The translations under genes were made by a program, and so were the position numbers. From contig NZ_MBEQ01000110.1 in assembly GCF_001954135.1 (NCBI RefSeq), positions 62,001 to 126,000 of the forward strand: a stretch of DNA of 64,000 nucleotides, in the 5' to 3' direction. Of this stretch, positions 9,015 to 18,188 are shown piece after piece. Position 1 is the first letter of the stretch. Each line of letters starts with the position of its first letter. This stretch comes from Mycobacterium sp. GA-1841. Its GTDB lineage: Bacteria > Actinomycetota > Actinomycetes > Mycobacteriales > Mycobacteriaceae. The notes beneath the pieces are model-generated. The model had not been told where the DNA came from. It made no database searches and saw only the letters and a list, made by a program, of their open reading frames with translations.

Positions 9015-9757
9015 GACACCTCCGTGGGATGGTTGTGCATCTGGCGGATCGCTTCCGCCGCCTCTTGGCGGGCTTGCGTCAGTCCGACCTCCAACGACCG
9101 CCACAGCGCCTTTTTGGTCACCCGCATCGCGGTAGGGGAGTTGACCGCGATCGCGGCGGCCAGCGTTCCGGCCGCCGCGCGCAACGCGTCGTCTGGCACG
9201 ACCTCGGAGACTATGCCGAGTTGATAGGCGCGCTGGGCCGAGATCCGTTCACCCTTGCCGCTCAACGTCATTCGAGTGATGGCTTCCATCGGCGATTTAC
9301 GCAGCAGGGTGATCGCCTCGTAGGCGACGGCTTGCCCCACCGACACGTGTGGATCGACGAAGGAGGCGCGTTCGGCGGCGATCACGATGTCGGCGTCGGC
9401 GACCAGGTGAAGGCCGCCCCCGGCGCACACCCCGTTGACCGCTGCGATCACCGGCTTCCAGACGTCGCAGTGCCAGGACGAAATCTTCAGCTCGGCGTCC
9501 CTGGTGCGCCGGGAGTGTTTGCGCATCGCCTGTTTGTCGCGGGCGACCTGCACGACGTCCATCCCGGTGCAGAAGGATCGTCCGTTGGCCATGTTGACGA
9601 TGACCCGCACATCGGGGTCGGCGTCGAGGTCGGCCCACGCGTTTTCCAGCTCGTCGAGCATCAGCGCATCGAAGGCATTGCCGGCATCTGGGCGATTGAG
9701 GGTCAGCCAGCCGACCCCGTCGGACTTCTCCACCGCAATCCGCTCGTAGTCGGTCAC
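9011..9757 (-). CDS. Crotonase-fold protein, paralog of the downstream gene
   Basis: This 248-residue crotonase-fold protein starts at the GTG 9757, in a GTGA overlap with the upstream dehydrogenase. It shares VNGVCAGGGLHLVADADIV and FVDPHVSVGQ with its neighbour, so both usual catalytic Glu positions again appear to be His. Two adjacent paralogs with the same substitutions could form a hetero-oligomer or act on successive intermediates. A conserved CoA-binding core (MDVVQ, ADADIVIA) is present. The substrate is unknown. Confidence 0.85.
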   Translation of the reverse strand: MTDYERIAVEKSDGVGWLTLNRPDAGNAFDALMLDELENAWADLDADPDVRVIVNMANGRSFCTGMDVVQVARDKQAMRKHSRRTRDAELKISSWHCDVWKPVIAAVNGVCAGGGLHLVADADIVIAAERASFVDPHVSVGQAVAYEAITLLRKSPMEAITRMTLSGKGERISAQRAYQLGIVSEVVPDDALRAAAGTLAAAIAVNSPTAMRVTKKALWRSLEVGLTQARQEAAEAIRQMHNHPTEVS

Positions 9758-11010
9758 GATCGCGGGATGTCCTTCCAGGGCTTGCCCTTCCACGGATCGG
9801 GCTCCTTGGGCAGACCGAGCACACGTTCCCCGAGAACGTTCTTGTTGATGTCGGTGGTGCCGCCCTCGGTGCCGTTGGCCAGGCTGCGCATCCAGCCCTG
9901 CACCTCCCGCGGTAACGCGTCCGCGTCCTCGGTGGCAGTCCAGGCGAGCGCGTCCGTGCCGAGCAGGTCGACCATCAGATCCTGGATCTGCTGGTTCAGC
10001 GTGGCCTGATGGACCTTGCCGATGGAGGATGCCGCACCGGGTGATTGGCCGGCCTTGAGCGCCTCCCGGACCCGGACGTTGGTCCAGCCACGGATCTGCT
10101 CCTGGGCCCACAGCCGCATGACCTTGTTCCGGATCACGGGATCGGACCAGCGGCCGGTCTCCTGCGCCAGCGTGATCAATCGTTGCGCGCCGGAGCCGCC
10201 GAGGCGGCCCATGCCGCCCGAACCCGACCCCGACACCATCTGGCGTTCACTGGACAGCGTCGACGCGCTGACCCGCCAGCCGTCGCCCCGATCGCCGACC
10301 CGATGCGCGTCGGGGACCCGGGCGCCGTCCAGGAACACCTCGTTGAACTCCCGCTCACCGGTGATCTGCCGCAGCGGGCGCACCTCGACGCCGGGCTGTC
10401 GCATATCGAGCAGAAAATAGGTGATGCCTTGGTGTTTGGGCTGATCCGGGTCGGTGCGGGCCAGCAGAATGCCGAAGTCGGCATCATCGGCCCAGGTCGT
10501 CCACACTTTCTGGCCGGTGACCACCCAGTCTGCGTCATTTCCGGGGCCGTCGCGGACGGCGCGAGTGGCCAGCGACGCCAGGTCCGAACCTGCGCCGGGT
10601 TCGCTGAACAACTGGCACCACTTCTCCTCGTTCGCCACGATCGGCGGGAGGAAACGCAGGCGCTGTTCCTCGGTGCCGTGGCTGAACAGCGCGGCCGCGG
10701 CATTGTTGAGGCCCAAGGGGTTCAACCGCGTGAGCCGCAGCGGTGTCAGCACCGATTCGATGCTGCGGGCCACCACGTTGGAGATACCGAGACCACCGTA
10801 TTCGGGTAGCCAGGTCGGGGCGACGAGTCCGGTCGCGGCGAAGGTGGGATACCAGGCCCGATAGGCGGCCGGCGTGCGGACGGCGCGCAGTGCCTGGGCG
10901 CCCTGGGCTGCGGCGGTCCGCCAATGGGCGGGCACCTCGGCCTCCACCCACATCCGTACTGCGGCGACCGCGTCGTCGGTGCTGGTGGTCTTGTCGATAG
11001 GCAGTGTCAT
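9754..11010 (-). CDS. Acyl-CoA dehydrogenase
   Basis: This 418-residue full-length acyl-CoA dehydrogenase carries TWLPEYGGLG near residue 68, LFSEPGAGSDLASL near 135, GQKVWTTWADDADF, and a C-terminal TEGGTTDINKNVLGERVLG with Glu in the expected catalytic-loop region. It oxidises an acyl-CoA to an enoyl-CoA with FAD. The ATG at 11010 overlaps the crotonase stop (ATGA), and its own stop overlaps the next crotonase (GTGA), so it is an internal member of the leftward operon. The length suggests a homomeric, FadE-like enzyme. Confidence 0.9.
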   Translation of the reverse strand: MTLPIDKTTSTDDAVAAVRMWVEAEVPAHWRTAAAQGAQALRAVRTPAAYRAWYPTFAATGLVAPTWLPEYGGLGISNVVARSIESVLTPLRLTRLNPLGLNNAAAALFSHGTEEQRLRFLPPIVANEEKWCQLFSEPGAGSDLASLATRAVRDGPGNDADWVVTGQKVWTTWADDADFGILLARTDPDQPKHQGITYFLLDMRQPGVEVRPLRQITGEREFNEVFLDGARVPDAHRVGDRGDGWRVSASTLSSERQMVSGSGSGGMGRLGGSGAQRLITLAQETGRWSDPVIRNKVMRLWAQEQIRGWTNVRVREALKAGQSPGAASSIGKVHQATLNQQIQDLMVDLLGTDALAWTATEDADALPREVQGWMRSLANGTEGGTTDINKNVLGERVLGLPKEPDPWKGKPWKDIPRS

Positions 11011-11819
11011 CGGCCCTGAAACTCCGCATCCCGTTTGTCCCGGAAGGCGGCCAGCCCCTCCTTGAAATCATCGCTCCGGCTTGACAGCTCGAGAGCCATG
11101 GCTTCGTTGTGCAGGTGTCGGTCCAGGTCCAACCCGTGGCCGCTCTGCAACAGCCACTTGGTCAGCCCCAGTGCAACGGTGGGTGCCGCGGCCAACCTGC
11201 CCACCAGCTCGTCTGCCGCCGATTCCAGTTGGCCGACGGGATGGGCACCGTGGATGATGTCCCAGTCGGCGGCATCGGCCCCGGATATCTCCTCACCGAG
11301 CATCAGCAACCGGCGGGTGCGTACCATCCCGATCACGCGGGGCAGCAGCCAGGCGGCGCCGCTGTCCGGGCTGAACCCGCGGGCCATGAACGGCTCCCAG
11401 AATCGGGCGTCGGTGGCGGCCACGCAGAAGTCGGCGGCCATCGCGATGTGGAATCCGAGCCCGGCGGCCCAGCCTCGCACCACGGCGACGATGGGGACCT
11501 GCGTCTCGAGCATGAGCGGGATCAACCGGTTCGCTTTGTTCGGCATCCGGCGCTGCGTGCTCCCGACCCGCGGTTTACGTTCGGAGCGTGCGTTGTTGGC
11601 GATGAGGTCAGAGCCTGCGCAGAAGTCGGAGCCGTTCGCGTCGATGCGGATGACGCGCACCGTCTCGTCGGTACCGGCGGCCGCGACATGTTCGATCACG
11701 GCGTCCAGAACCGTGTCGTTGACGGCGTTGCGGCGGTCGGCACGATCGAACGTGAGCCGCAACTCGGGGCCGAGGTGTTCGACCACGAGTCCGTCGACGC
11801 TGGAGTAGGCCATCGGCAT
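11007..11819 (-). CDS. Enoyl-CoA hydratase/isomerase, PaaG-like
   Basis: This 270-residue crotonase-fold protein has VVRGWAAGLGFHIAMAADF as the oxyanion-hole region and ARGFSPDSGAAWLLPR, whose PDSG motif is typical of PaaG-type isomerases with a catalytic Asp. This points to double-bond isomerisation rather than hydration; it is a family-level inference. An alternative in-frame start exists at 11813. The gene follows the dehydratase with a 1-nt gap and overlaps the dehydrogenase by ATGA. Confidence 0.85.
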   Translation of the reverse strand: MPMAYSSVDGLVVEHLGPELRLTFDRADRRNAVNDTVLDAVIEHVAAAGTDETVRVIRIDANGSDFCAGSDLIANNARSERKPRVGSTQRRMPNKANRLIPLMLETQVPIVAVVRGWAAGLGFHIAMAADFCVAATDARFWEPFMARGFSPDSGAAWLLPRVIGMVRTRRLLMLGEEISGADAADWDIIHGAHPVGQLESAADELVGRLAAAPTVALGLTKWLLQSGHGLDLDRHLHNEAMALELSSRSDDFKEGLAAFRDKRDAEFQGR

Positions 11820-11820
11820 A

Positions 11821-13071
11821 TCAGTGTTCGGCGAACTGAGCTGAGACGGCGGTTAGCAACTCGGCGAGGTCGGTCGCCCCGCCGGGGGGATCGGGAAGTC
11901 GAACCGGTCCGCGTTCGCGACTGGGCAGCAGGATGGTGGCGTGGCCGGGCGTCGTGATCTGGCCCCGCTGGTTGGTGGCCGCAAGTTCGAGTTCGACGGC
12001 CGGCCGGTCACCTTCGGCGAGGAACTTGCGTGCCACGGTGCCGCTGATGGTGTGCAGATCGCCGACGTAATTGAACAGCCGGAACTCGCAGTCCAGTTTC
12101 CACAGCCAGGCGTCGTCGCCCATCCAGTCTGTGCAGAGGTGGATGAGCCAGGTCTCGCGCATTCGGCCGTAGTCGAATGTGGTGGGGTTACCGGCATTAC
12201 GGGCGGCGTCAGGCTCCCAGTGCACCCGCTGCTGGACGTCGGGGACGCCGTGCTCGTTGGGACTATAGAACCGCGGGATGCGTTGCCGATTACGCCATGC
12301 CAGTCGTAGTGGGCGCACGCCATACATTCCGGTGCCCATGCCGACGTGCCAGCAGACCATATCGGTGACGGTGAGCGGGCCCTTGGTCAGCGGCCCGACG
12401 GTGTCGCCCTCGGCCACGTCTTCCCACCAGCGTGGTTCGGCTCCGCGCGGGGTCTCCTGCGGATAGCGCGCGTCGATCTCGGCGATCTGCTCCGGCGTCC
12501 AGGTCTTGAGTTCCACCGCTTCGTACTTCTTGCGGCCGCGCGCCTTGCTTCGCTCGGTGCGGATCATGTTGCGGTACTGGCCGCCCAGGATGGTGCCTTC
12601 GTCGTCCCGGAACACCTGGGCAGACCACTCGTGAATGGCGCGACCGGCGAAATCGCTGTTCTTGTCCAGCGCCGCCACCAGGGCATTGCGCCGGAATACC
12701 CGGTGCCCGGCGCGCAGCGGTGCCCACCATTCCCGGGATGAGGACGCATAGAACGCGTGTACGCCGCGCAGTGGATCGCCTTTGGTCAGCGCCCGGTCGG
12801 TGTCGGACAGTTCGGTGACCTCGTCTTCGCCGATCAACGTGTCGCCGCCGACAAGCGCGGGTGGCGCAATCGACTGGCCCCAGACCGACTTGGTGGCGTA
12901 GTCGGGCTCGCACCACAGCGGGTTGGCGTCACCGTAGCTTTCCGCGACATGTCGGAAGGCGTCCTCATTGGGGCGGTGGTAGTGCGGCGGTTGGGTGTGC
13001 GGGACGGCGATGCCGACGGTCGCCCGCAGCCGGTCCAGGCCCTCATCGGTGATGCGGCCGGTCTCGGTCAT
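11821..13071 (-). CDS. MaoC-type double hot-dog dehydratase (FAS1-like dehydratase N-terminus)
   Basis: This 416-residue protein has an N-terminal MaoC_dehydrat_N/FAS1-like domain (about residues 10-165: ANPLWCEPDYA, PPALVGGDT, YRNMIRTER) and a second hot-dog half from about 215 (WWEDVAEGDTVGPL; VTDMVCWHVGMG). Such proteins hydrate 2-enoyl-CoAs; in steroid side-chain catabolism the equivalent unit is ChsH1-ChsH2. It is the first gene of the leftward operon, divergent from the crotonase at 13168, with the partial operator 13116-13131 between them. It probably supplies the hydratase step that the nearby His-substituted crotonases may not. Confidence 0.8.
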   Translation of the reverse strand: MTETGRITDEGLDRLRATVGIAVPHTQPPHYHRPNEDAFRHVAESYGDANPLWCEPDYATKSVWGQSIAPPALVGGDTLIGEDEVTELSDTDRALTKGDPLRGVHAFYASSSREWWAPLRAGHRVFRRNALVAALDKNSDFAGRAIHEWSAQVFRDDEGTILGGQYRNMIRTERSKARGRKKYEAVELKTWTPEQIAEIDARYPQETPRGAEPRWWEDVAEGDTVGPLTKGPLTVTDMVCWHVGMGTGMYGVRPLRLAWRNRQRIPRFYSPNEHGVPDVQQRVHWEPDAARNAGNPTTFDYGRMRETWLIHLCTDWMGDDAWLWKLDCEFRLFNYVGDLHTISGTVARKFLAEGDRPAVELELAATNQRGQITTPGHATILLPSRERGPVRLPDPPGGATDLAELLTAVSAQFAEH

Positions 13072-13115
13072 CGAGCAGCCTCCTCAGGTGCGTGTTCCTT
13101 GGCCTAAACCAAAGT

Positions 13116-13131
13116 GAGAATTAAGATACCC
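13116..13131. promoter_or_regulatory. Operator-like element GAGAATTAAGATACCC (site 2)
   Basis: The left half GTGAGAA (from 13114) matches the window-wide element exactly; the right half TACCC is degenerate. It lies in the 96-bp divergent region, 44 nt from the dehydratase start (13071) and 36 nt from the crotonase start (13168). On its own it would not be convincing; it is listed because it occupies the same kind of position as the stronger sites. Confidence 0.45.
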
Positions 13132-13167
13132 GAAAAGTGGAAATGCCGTTAACGCAGGGCGGGTGGG

Positions 13168-13989
13168 ATGTCAGAGAAATCGACAGGGATCACGGTCGAC
13201 ACAAGGGCAGACGGTGTGCGCCGCATTGTGATCGATCGCCCGGAAATCGGAAATTCGTTGTCGCCCTTGGCGCGAGACGCCGTGGCGGATGCCCTGATTG
13301 GCGCTCATACGGACGCCGCCGTTCGAGCCGTGCTCTTGACCTCGTCGGGGTCGCGGCACTTCTGCGCCGGGGCGGGGCTGCCGTCCCGATCGGCTGATGC
13401 AGCTTCACAGCTCGCGCCCGACCGGCGGCCCGGCGACATCGCCCGCATGCTGGCCCAGGGCTGGCAGAGGCTGGTGAGTGCGGTACTCGACTGCGACAAA
13501 CCGGTTGTCGCGGCGGTCAACGGGACCGCGGTAGGTGCCGGTGCCAGCCTGGTGTTGGCCTGCGACATCGTGGTGATGGCGCGCCAGTCCACCCTCGTGG
13601 AGGCGTTCGTGCACCGCGGGATTCTGCCGGATTCCGGGGCGGTGCACCTGCTCACCAGGATCGTGGGTCTGCGCAAGGCCACCGAACTGTTGATGCTCGG
13701 TGAACCGGTGGACGCCGACGAGTGCCTGCGGCTCGGACTGGCGAACCGGGTGGTGCCCGCGGAACAGGTGGATCAGACGGCGGATGCACTGGCAGTGCAG
13801 TTGGCAGCGGGCCCGTCGGTGATGCTCGCGCTCACCAAGCGTCTGCTGTCGGTCTCCTCGGAATCCCCACGCGAGCGTGCGTTCGAGCAGGAGGCCTGGG
13901 CGGCCGAACTGATCTCCCGGACAAGCGATCTGCAGGAAGGGCTGTACGCGTTCGCCGAACGCCGACCGCCCCGCTTCACCGGGCGCTGA
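13168..13989 (+). CDS. Enoyl-CoA hydratase/isomerase, PaaG-like
   Basis: This 273-residue crotonase-fold protein has the oxyanion-hole segment VNGTAVGAGASLVLACDIV and HRGILPDSGAVHLLTRIVG. As in the 11007 gene, the PDSG motif suggests a PaaG/isomerase-type active site with Asp. The ATG at 13168 is preceded by GGGCGGGTGGG, a plausible G-rich ribosome site. It stands as a single rightward gene, convergent with the SDR (2-nt gap between stops), and is divergent from the dehydratase operon. Confidence 0.85.
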   Translation: MSEKSTGITVDTRADGVRRIVIDRPEIGNSLSPLARDAVADALIGAHTDAAVRAVLLTSSGSRHFCAGAGLPSRSADAASQLAPDRRPGDIARMLAQGWQRLVSAVLDCDKPVVAAVNGTAVGAGASLVLACDIVVMARQSTLVEAFVHRGILPDSGAVHLLTRIVGLRKATELLMLGEPVDADECLRLGLANRVVPAEQVDQTADALAVQLAAGPSVMLALTKRLLSVSSESPRERAFEQEAWAAELISRTSDLQEGLYAFAERRPPRFTGR

Positions 13990-13991
13990 GC

Positions 13992-14855
13992 TCAGCCGGC
14001 GGCCGGCCCGCCGCGGATGATGAACGACGAGCTGTCGTCGATCCGGTCGATCGCCTCGGCAACCCCTTCCGCGGTGAGGTCGGTGTCTTCGATTCCCTTG
14101 GTCACGCCGATGAACACCCTGGACACCTTGCCCGCCCCGACCGAATAGATGTGCGCCGTGCGCTCGCAACTGCGGTGTGCCAGATAGATCACGACCGGGG
14201 TGACCAGTTCCGGGTCCATCGCCTTGCCCGCCTCGCCCATGATGTCCTCGGTCATCCGGGTCCGCGCGATGGGGGCGATGGCGTTGACGGTGATGCCGTT
14301 GCGTGCGCCCTCGATCGCCAGCACATGCATCATGCCGACCAGGCCCATCTTGGCCGCACCGTAGTTGGCTTGACCGAAGTTGCCGAAAAGCCCGGTACCC
14401 GAGGTTGTTTGCACGATTCGGCCGTAGTTCTGCTGTCGCATCACCGGCCACACCGCGCGTGTCACGTTGAACGCGCCGGTGAGGTGCACGGCGATCACCG
14501 CGTCCACCTGGTCGGCGGTCATGTTCTTGAAAGCGGCGTCGCGCAGGATGCCGGCGTTGTTCACCAGGATGTCCACGCGCCCGAACGCCTCGGCCGCGGC
14601 CGCGACGATGGCCTGGCCACCCGCCTCGGTGGCCACCGAGTCACCGTTGGCGATGGCGGTGCCGCCTCGGGCGGTGATCTCGTCCACCACCCGCTGCGCG
14701 GCCGATGTCGAAGCTCCGCTGCCGTCGACCGCGCTGCCGAGATCGTTGACCACCACCCGCGCGCCACGACGCGCCAGTTCGAGCGCATGGCAGCGGCCGA
14801 GGCCCCCGCCCGCTCCGGTGACGATGGCTACCTGGTCCTCGAATGTGATTGACAT
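13992..14855 (-). CDS. SDR-family 3-hydroxyacyl-CoA dehydrogenase (MFE-2 type)
   Basis: This 287-residue short-chain dehydrogenase begins MSITFEDQVAIVTGAGGGLG, a TGxxxGxG cofactor site. It has VVNDLG and VDILVNNAGILRD, the catalytic Ser region TTSGTGLFG, and ANYGAAKMG with Tyr-x-x-x-Lys. The VVNDLG and LRD signatures are typical of the (3R)-hydroxyacyl-CoA dehydrogenase domain of peroxisomal multifunctional enzyme type 2, so it probably oxidises a 3-hydroxyacyl-CoA. The C-terminal 60 residues extend beyond the catalytic core. It is divergent from the acyl-CoA synthetase at 14911. Confidence 0.88.
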   Translation of the reverse strand: MSITFEDQVAIVTGAGGGLGRCHALELARRGARVVVNDLGSAVDGSGASTSAAQRVVDEITARGGTAIANGDSVATEAGGQAIVAAAAEAFGRVDILVNNAGILRDAAFKNMTADQVDAVIAVHLTGAFNVTRAVWPVMRQQNYGRIVQTTSGTGLFGNFGQANYGAAKMGLVGMMHVLAIEGARNGITVNAIAPIARTRMTEDIMGEAGKAMDPELVTPVVIYLAHRSCERTAHIYSVGAGKVSRVFIGVTKGIEDTDLTAEGVAEAIDRIDDSSSFIIRGGPAAG

Positions 14856-14881
14856 GGGTGAGAGGTTACATTTGCATGAAC

Positions 14882-14897
14882 GAGAATGTGCATTTGC
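14882..14897. promoter_or_regulatory. Operator-like element GAGAATGTGCATTTGC (site 3)
   Basis: A GAGAA half followed at the standard 6-nt spacing by TTTGC. The same TTTGC variant occurs, in inverse orientation, in site 4. It ends 13 nt before the ATG at 14911 in the 55-bp divergent region shared with the SDR gene (start 14855). Confidence 0.5.
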
Positions 14898-14910
14898 ATC
14901 GGAGGATGTC

Positions 14911-16470
14911 ATGGCAGCCGATCTGCTGGGTGATGCGCCATCCCGCGCCGCACGCTTACGCCCGCGATACCGCGCGGCCGGCGTCTGGTCCGAACGGCCG
15001 CTGGACCTCGTTCGCTTCACCGCGGCAAGGTATCCCACGCGGCCCGCACTGATCACCCGTGGCGTCGAACTCAGCTACTCGGAATTGGATGAACGCATCG
15101 ACCGGGTCTGTCAGACGCTGACCGAGGCCGGCGTGGCACCGGGTACACCGGTTGTCGTCGTGGTCGGCAACGACGTCGACTCGGTGGTGGCAGTCCATGC
15201 CGTAGAACGTGTGGATGCCGTGGTGCTGCTGGTGCCACGCAGCGCCGGGGCCGCACAGGTGGTCGATATCGTTGATCGCACCGGGGCGGCGTTCGGTCTC
15301 GCACCGAATTGGCCTGACGTTACGAAACCGGATTTGGTAGGGCGCTGCACCTGGATCGCGGTTCCGGCCGCGATCACCGCGGCGCCGGTTCGCCCGCAAC
15401 GGCCTGCCGACGAGCCGTCGTTCGTGCTGTTCACCTCTGGTACCACCGCAAGACCCAAGGGGGTGGTGCACTCTTTGAGCACCCTGCGGAAGGCGTCGGC
15501 CAACTACATCGCTGCCACCGGTCTGAGTGCTGAGGACCGGATCTTCTTGATCAGTCCGCTCGCTTCGGTGACCGGGGTGGTGCAGACGCTGTTCATCGCC
15601 CCGATGCTCGCGGTGCCGGTGGTGCTGGAGGATCGTTGGGAACCCGCGGCCACCTGCGATCTGCTGCTGGCCACGGGCGCGACTTGGTACGGCGGGCCCG
15701 ACCGGCTGTTGGACCGGTTGCTCGCCGAGGCGGTGGCACGGGACCGGGCGGTACCGTTGCGGGCGGTGTACCTGGGCGGCACGATGCTGGACCGCCGGAT
15801 CGTCGAGCGCATCGAGGAGGATTTCGGGATCGTCGTGATGCGTGCCTACGGATCGTCGGAAGTTCCCGTCAGCACCTCCGGCCAGCGCACCGGTCCACGG
15901 CAGGTACGGCATGCCGACGACGGAGTGCCGCTGGCGGACGTGGAGGTCCGGCTGGGCTCGGCCGACGATCCCGCGGAATGCTGCATCCGTGGCCCGCACG
16001 CCTTCATGGGCTACACCGACGTCGAGGCCGACACAGCCGCGTTCGACGGGGAGTGGTTCCGCACCGGCGATATCGCCGAGGTGGTGGACGGGCGCGTGCG
16101 CATTGTGGGGCGGATCAAGGACATCGTGATCCGCAACGGCATGAAGATTCCGGCTGTTGAGGTGGAGGAGGCGGTGGCCAGGATCGCCGGGGTGCGCGAG
16201 TGCGCGGCGTACTCGGTGCCCGACGCGACCACCGGAGAGCGGCTCGCCGTTGCGGTGGTACTCGACGGGTCCGCGGAACTCTCCCTGCGAGAGGTGGCGG
16301 CAGCGCTGATATCGGCGGGCCTGCCCAAGTACAAGCTGCCGGAGGAATTGGTGTTCTGGGACCAGTCGTTGCCGATCAACGCCAACGGCAAGGTGGAACG
16401 AAAAACATTGCACCAGAATGCACACGGTCGGCCCCGCGCGGTGGCCGACCGTCTGGCTGCGACGCCGTGA
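14911..16470 (+). CDS. Acyl-CoA synthetase / AMP-dependent ligase
   Basis: This 519-residue ANL-family ligase starts at an ATG with GGAGG 6 nt upstream; a longer upstream reading frame overlaps the divergent SDR and is rejected. It has VLFTSGTTARPKGV near residue 172, RAYGSSEVPVS near 310, EWFRTGDIAEV near 380, GRIKDIVIRNG near 400, and NANGKVERKTL near 491. It produces an acyl-CoA through acyl-AMP. It stands alone between the operator and the convergent amidohydrolase, 4 nt from that gene's stop. Confidence 0.9.
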   Translation: MAADLLGDAPSRAARLRPRYRAAGVWSERPLDLVRFTAARYPTRPALITRGVELSYSELDERIDRVCQTLTEAGVAPGTPVVVVVGNDVDSVVAVHAVERVDAVVLLVPRSAGAAQVVDIVDRTGAAFGLAPNWPDVTKPDLVGRCTWIAVPAAITAAPVRPQRPADEPSFVLFTSGTTARPKGVVHSLSTLRKASANYIAATGLSAEDRIFLISPLASVTGVVQTLFIAPMLAVPVVLEDRWEPAATCDLLLATGATWYGGPDRLLDRLLAEAVARDRAVPLRAVYLGGTMLDRRIVERIEEDFGIVVMRAYGSSEVPVSTSGQRTGPRQVRHADDGVPLADVEVRLGSADDPAECCIRGPHAFMGYTDVEADTAAFDGEWFRTGDIAEVVDGRVRIVGRIKDIVIRNGMKIPAVEVEEAVARIAGVRECAAYSVPDATTGERLAVAVVLDGSAELSLREVAAALISAGLPKYKLPEELVFWDQSLPINANGKVERKTLHQNAHGRPRAVADRLAATP

Positions 16471-16474
16471 TGCG

Positions 16475-17782
16475 CTAGCCCTTAGTGCCGCCGCTGACGT
16501 TGATCGTCGCCTTGTTCATCCGGGCCTGCCAGTCCGACGAACTGTCGCTGTGCTCCCGCTTGGACAGCGCCTGGATGGACACGTCGTGGCCCTCGGCAGC
16601 CTTACGTAGGCTCCCGACGGTCGCCTGCTCCTTGCTGATGTGGGTGAAGGGATCCCAGTGGTACCAGCGCATCGCGTTCTCATACGTCATCTTGTTGATA
16701 TCGGTTGCCGGAACGTCGAACTTCTTGAGGACCTCGTCGAGCGCCTCGGGCGCGTCGGGCCACATCGAGTCGCTGTGCGGATAATCGGCCTCCCAGCAGA
16801 TGTTGTCGATACCGATCTGATGGCGCAGTTCCACGCCTACCGGATCGGAGATGAAACAGGTCAGGAAGTGCTCACGGAAGAACTCCGAGGGCGTCTGCTT
16901 GCCGAAGTCCTGACCCGTCCAGGTGGAGTGCATCTCGTAGGTCCGGTCGGCCCGGTCGAGGAAGTACGGGATCCAGCCGGTGCCGCCCTCGGAGAGGGCG
17001 ATCTTCAGGCCGGGGTAGGTCTTCACGGGCTTGGACCACAACAGATCCGCCGCGGCCTGCACGATGTTCATCGGTTGCAGGGTGATCATCACGTCCATCG
17101 GGGCGTCAGGCGCGGTGATCGCCAGCCGGCCCGATGAGCCGATGTGCACGTTGAGCACCGTGTCGGTATCGACAAGGGCTTCCCACATCGGTTTCCAGTG
17201 GTCCAGATCGTGGAAGCTCGGGTAGCCCATCGCCGCCGGGTTTTCGGTGAAGGTCAGCGAGTGCACACCGCGGGCGGCGTTGCGACGGATCTCCTTTGCG
17301 CAGGCCTCGGGGTCCCAGATGACCGGCAGGGTCATCGGGATGAAGCGCGCGGGATAGGCTCCGCACCACTCCTCGACGTGCCAGTCGTTGTAGGCCTGTA
17401 CAAGGGCCACGGAGAATTCGTGGTCCTCGGTGGCGAACAGCCTTCCGGCGAAGCCCGGGAACGACGGGAAGCACATCGAGCCGAGGATTCCCCCGGCGTT
17501 CATGTCCTTGACTCGCTCATCGACGTTGTAGCAACCGGGCCTGATCTCGTCGAGCCCCTGTGGTTCGAGGCCGTACTCTTCCTTCGGCCTGCCGGCCACC
17601 GCATTGAGCGCGACGTTGGGAATGACGACGTCGCGGAACTGCCAGGTGTCACTACCGTCGGCGTTGTGCAACAGTCGTGGCGCGTCATCCTGGTACTTCT
17701 TGGCCAGGTGGTTCTTGAACATGTCGGGCGGCTCGACGATGTGGTCGTCGACGCTGACCAGGATCATGTCGTCTTTGTTCAT
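16475..17782 (-). CDS. Amidohydrolase-2 family metal-dependent hydrolase
   Basis: This 435-residue TIM-barrel amidohydrolase carries VSVDDHIVEPPDMF at residues 9-22 (Asp-Asp-His first-strand ligands), LNVHIGSSG for the mid-barrel His, and WEADYPHSDSMWP with the last-strand Asp near residue 340. It belongs to the same subtype as the 23283 protein and differs from the 996/28737 subtype (GSDYPHxEG). It follows the DUF35 gene with a 1-nt gap, so it is probably co-transcribed with the thiolase-like/DUF35 pair. It may act on the product of that aldolase; this is inference. Confidence 0.85.
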   Translation of the reverse strand: MNKDDMILVSVDDHIVEPPDMFKNHLAKKYQDDAPRLLHNADGSDTWQFRDVVIPNVALNAVAGRPKEEYGLEPQGLDEIRPGCYNVDERVKDMNAGGILGSMCFPSFPGFAGRLFATEDHEFSVALVQAYNDWHVEEWCGAYPARFIPMTLPVIWDPEACAKEIRRNAARGVHSLTFTENPAAMGYPSFHDLDHWKPMWEALVDTDTVLNVHIGSSGRLAITAPDAPMDVMITLQPMNIVQAAADLLWSKPVKTYPGLKIALSEGGTGWIPYFLDRADRTYEMHSTWTGQDFGKQTPSEFFREHFLTCFISDPVGVELRHQIGIDNICWEADYPHSDSMWPDAPEALDEVLKKFDVPATDINKMTYENAMRWYHWDPFTHISKEQATVGSLRKAAEGHDVSIQALSKREHSDSSSDWQARMNKATINVSGGTKG

Positions 17783-17783
17783 G

Positions 17784-18188
17784 TCATTTCCTCTCGGGTG
17801 GTGCCGGTGTGAGGGGCCTGAATACGGGAACGACGAAGCCGTCGTCGTCGTGACGGAAGTCGAGGATGAGCGGCAGCCCGGCCTCTAGGTCGTCGGGAGA
17901 GCAGTGTTCGATATTCGTCATCAGCCGGGGGCCCTCGGCCAGGTCGACCATGGCGACCACCGACGTTGCAGCGTCCTGGTGGACGACCGTCCAGGTGTAC
18001 AGCGTCGCGCGACCGCCGGCCGGAATCGAGGACACGTCTTCACCCCAGCAATAGGGGCAGAAGGGTCTGGGATACAAGGAATTCCGTCCGCAGGATGCGC
18101 AGGTAGTGACCAGCAATGCGCCGTTCTGGACGGCGGCCCACCACGCTTCGCTGTCGCTGTCGGTCATCGGCCGGTTCGGGGCGCTCAT
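17784..18188 (-). CDS. DUF35 OB-fold protein with zinc ribbon (ChsH2/Ltp2-partner type)
   Basis: This 134-residue protein has an N-terminal rubredoxin-like zinc ribbon with two CxxC pairs (CASC at about 30-33, CPYC at about 44-47), followed by an OB-fold (LYTWTVVHQD; LPLILDFRHDD). DUF35 proteins pair with thiolase-like partners; in M. tuberculosis and thermophilic actinobacteria the ChsH2 DUF35 domain docks onto the aldolase Ltp2. The gene overlaps the thiolase-like gene by 1 nt (TGATG), which supports stoichiometric production of a complex. It has no separate hot-dog domain, unlike ChsH2. Confidence 0.85.
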   Translation of the reverse strand: MSAPNRPMTDSDSEAWWAAVQNGALLVTTCASCGRNSLYPRPFCPYCWGEDVSSIPAGGRATLYTWTVVHQDAATSVVAMVDLAEGPRLMTNIEHCSPDDLEAGLPLILDFRHDDDGFVVPVFRPLTPAPPERK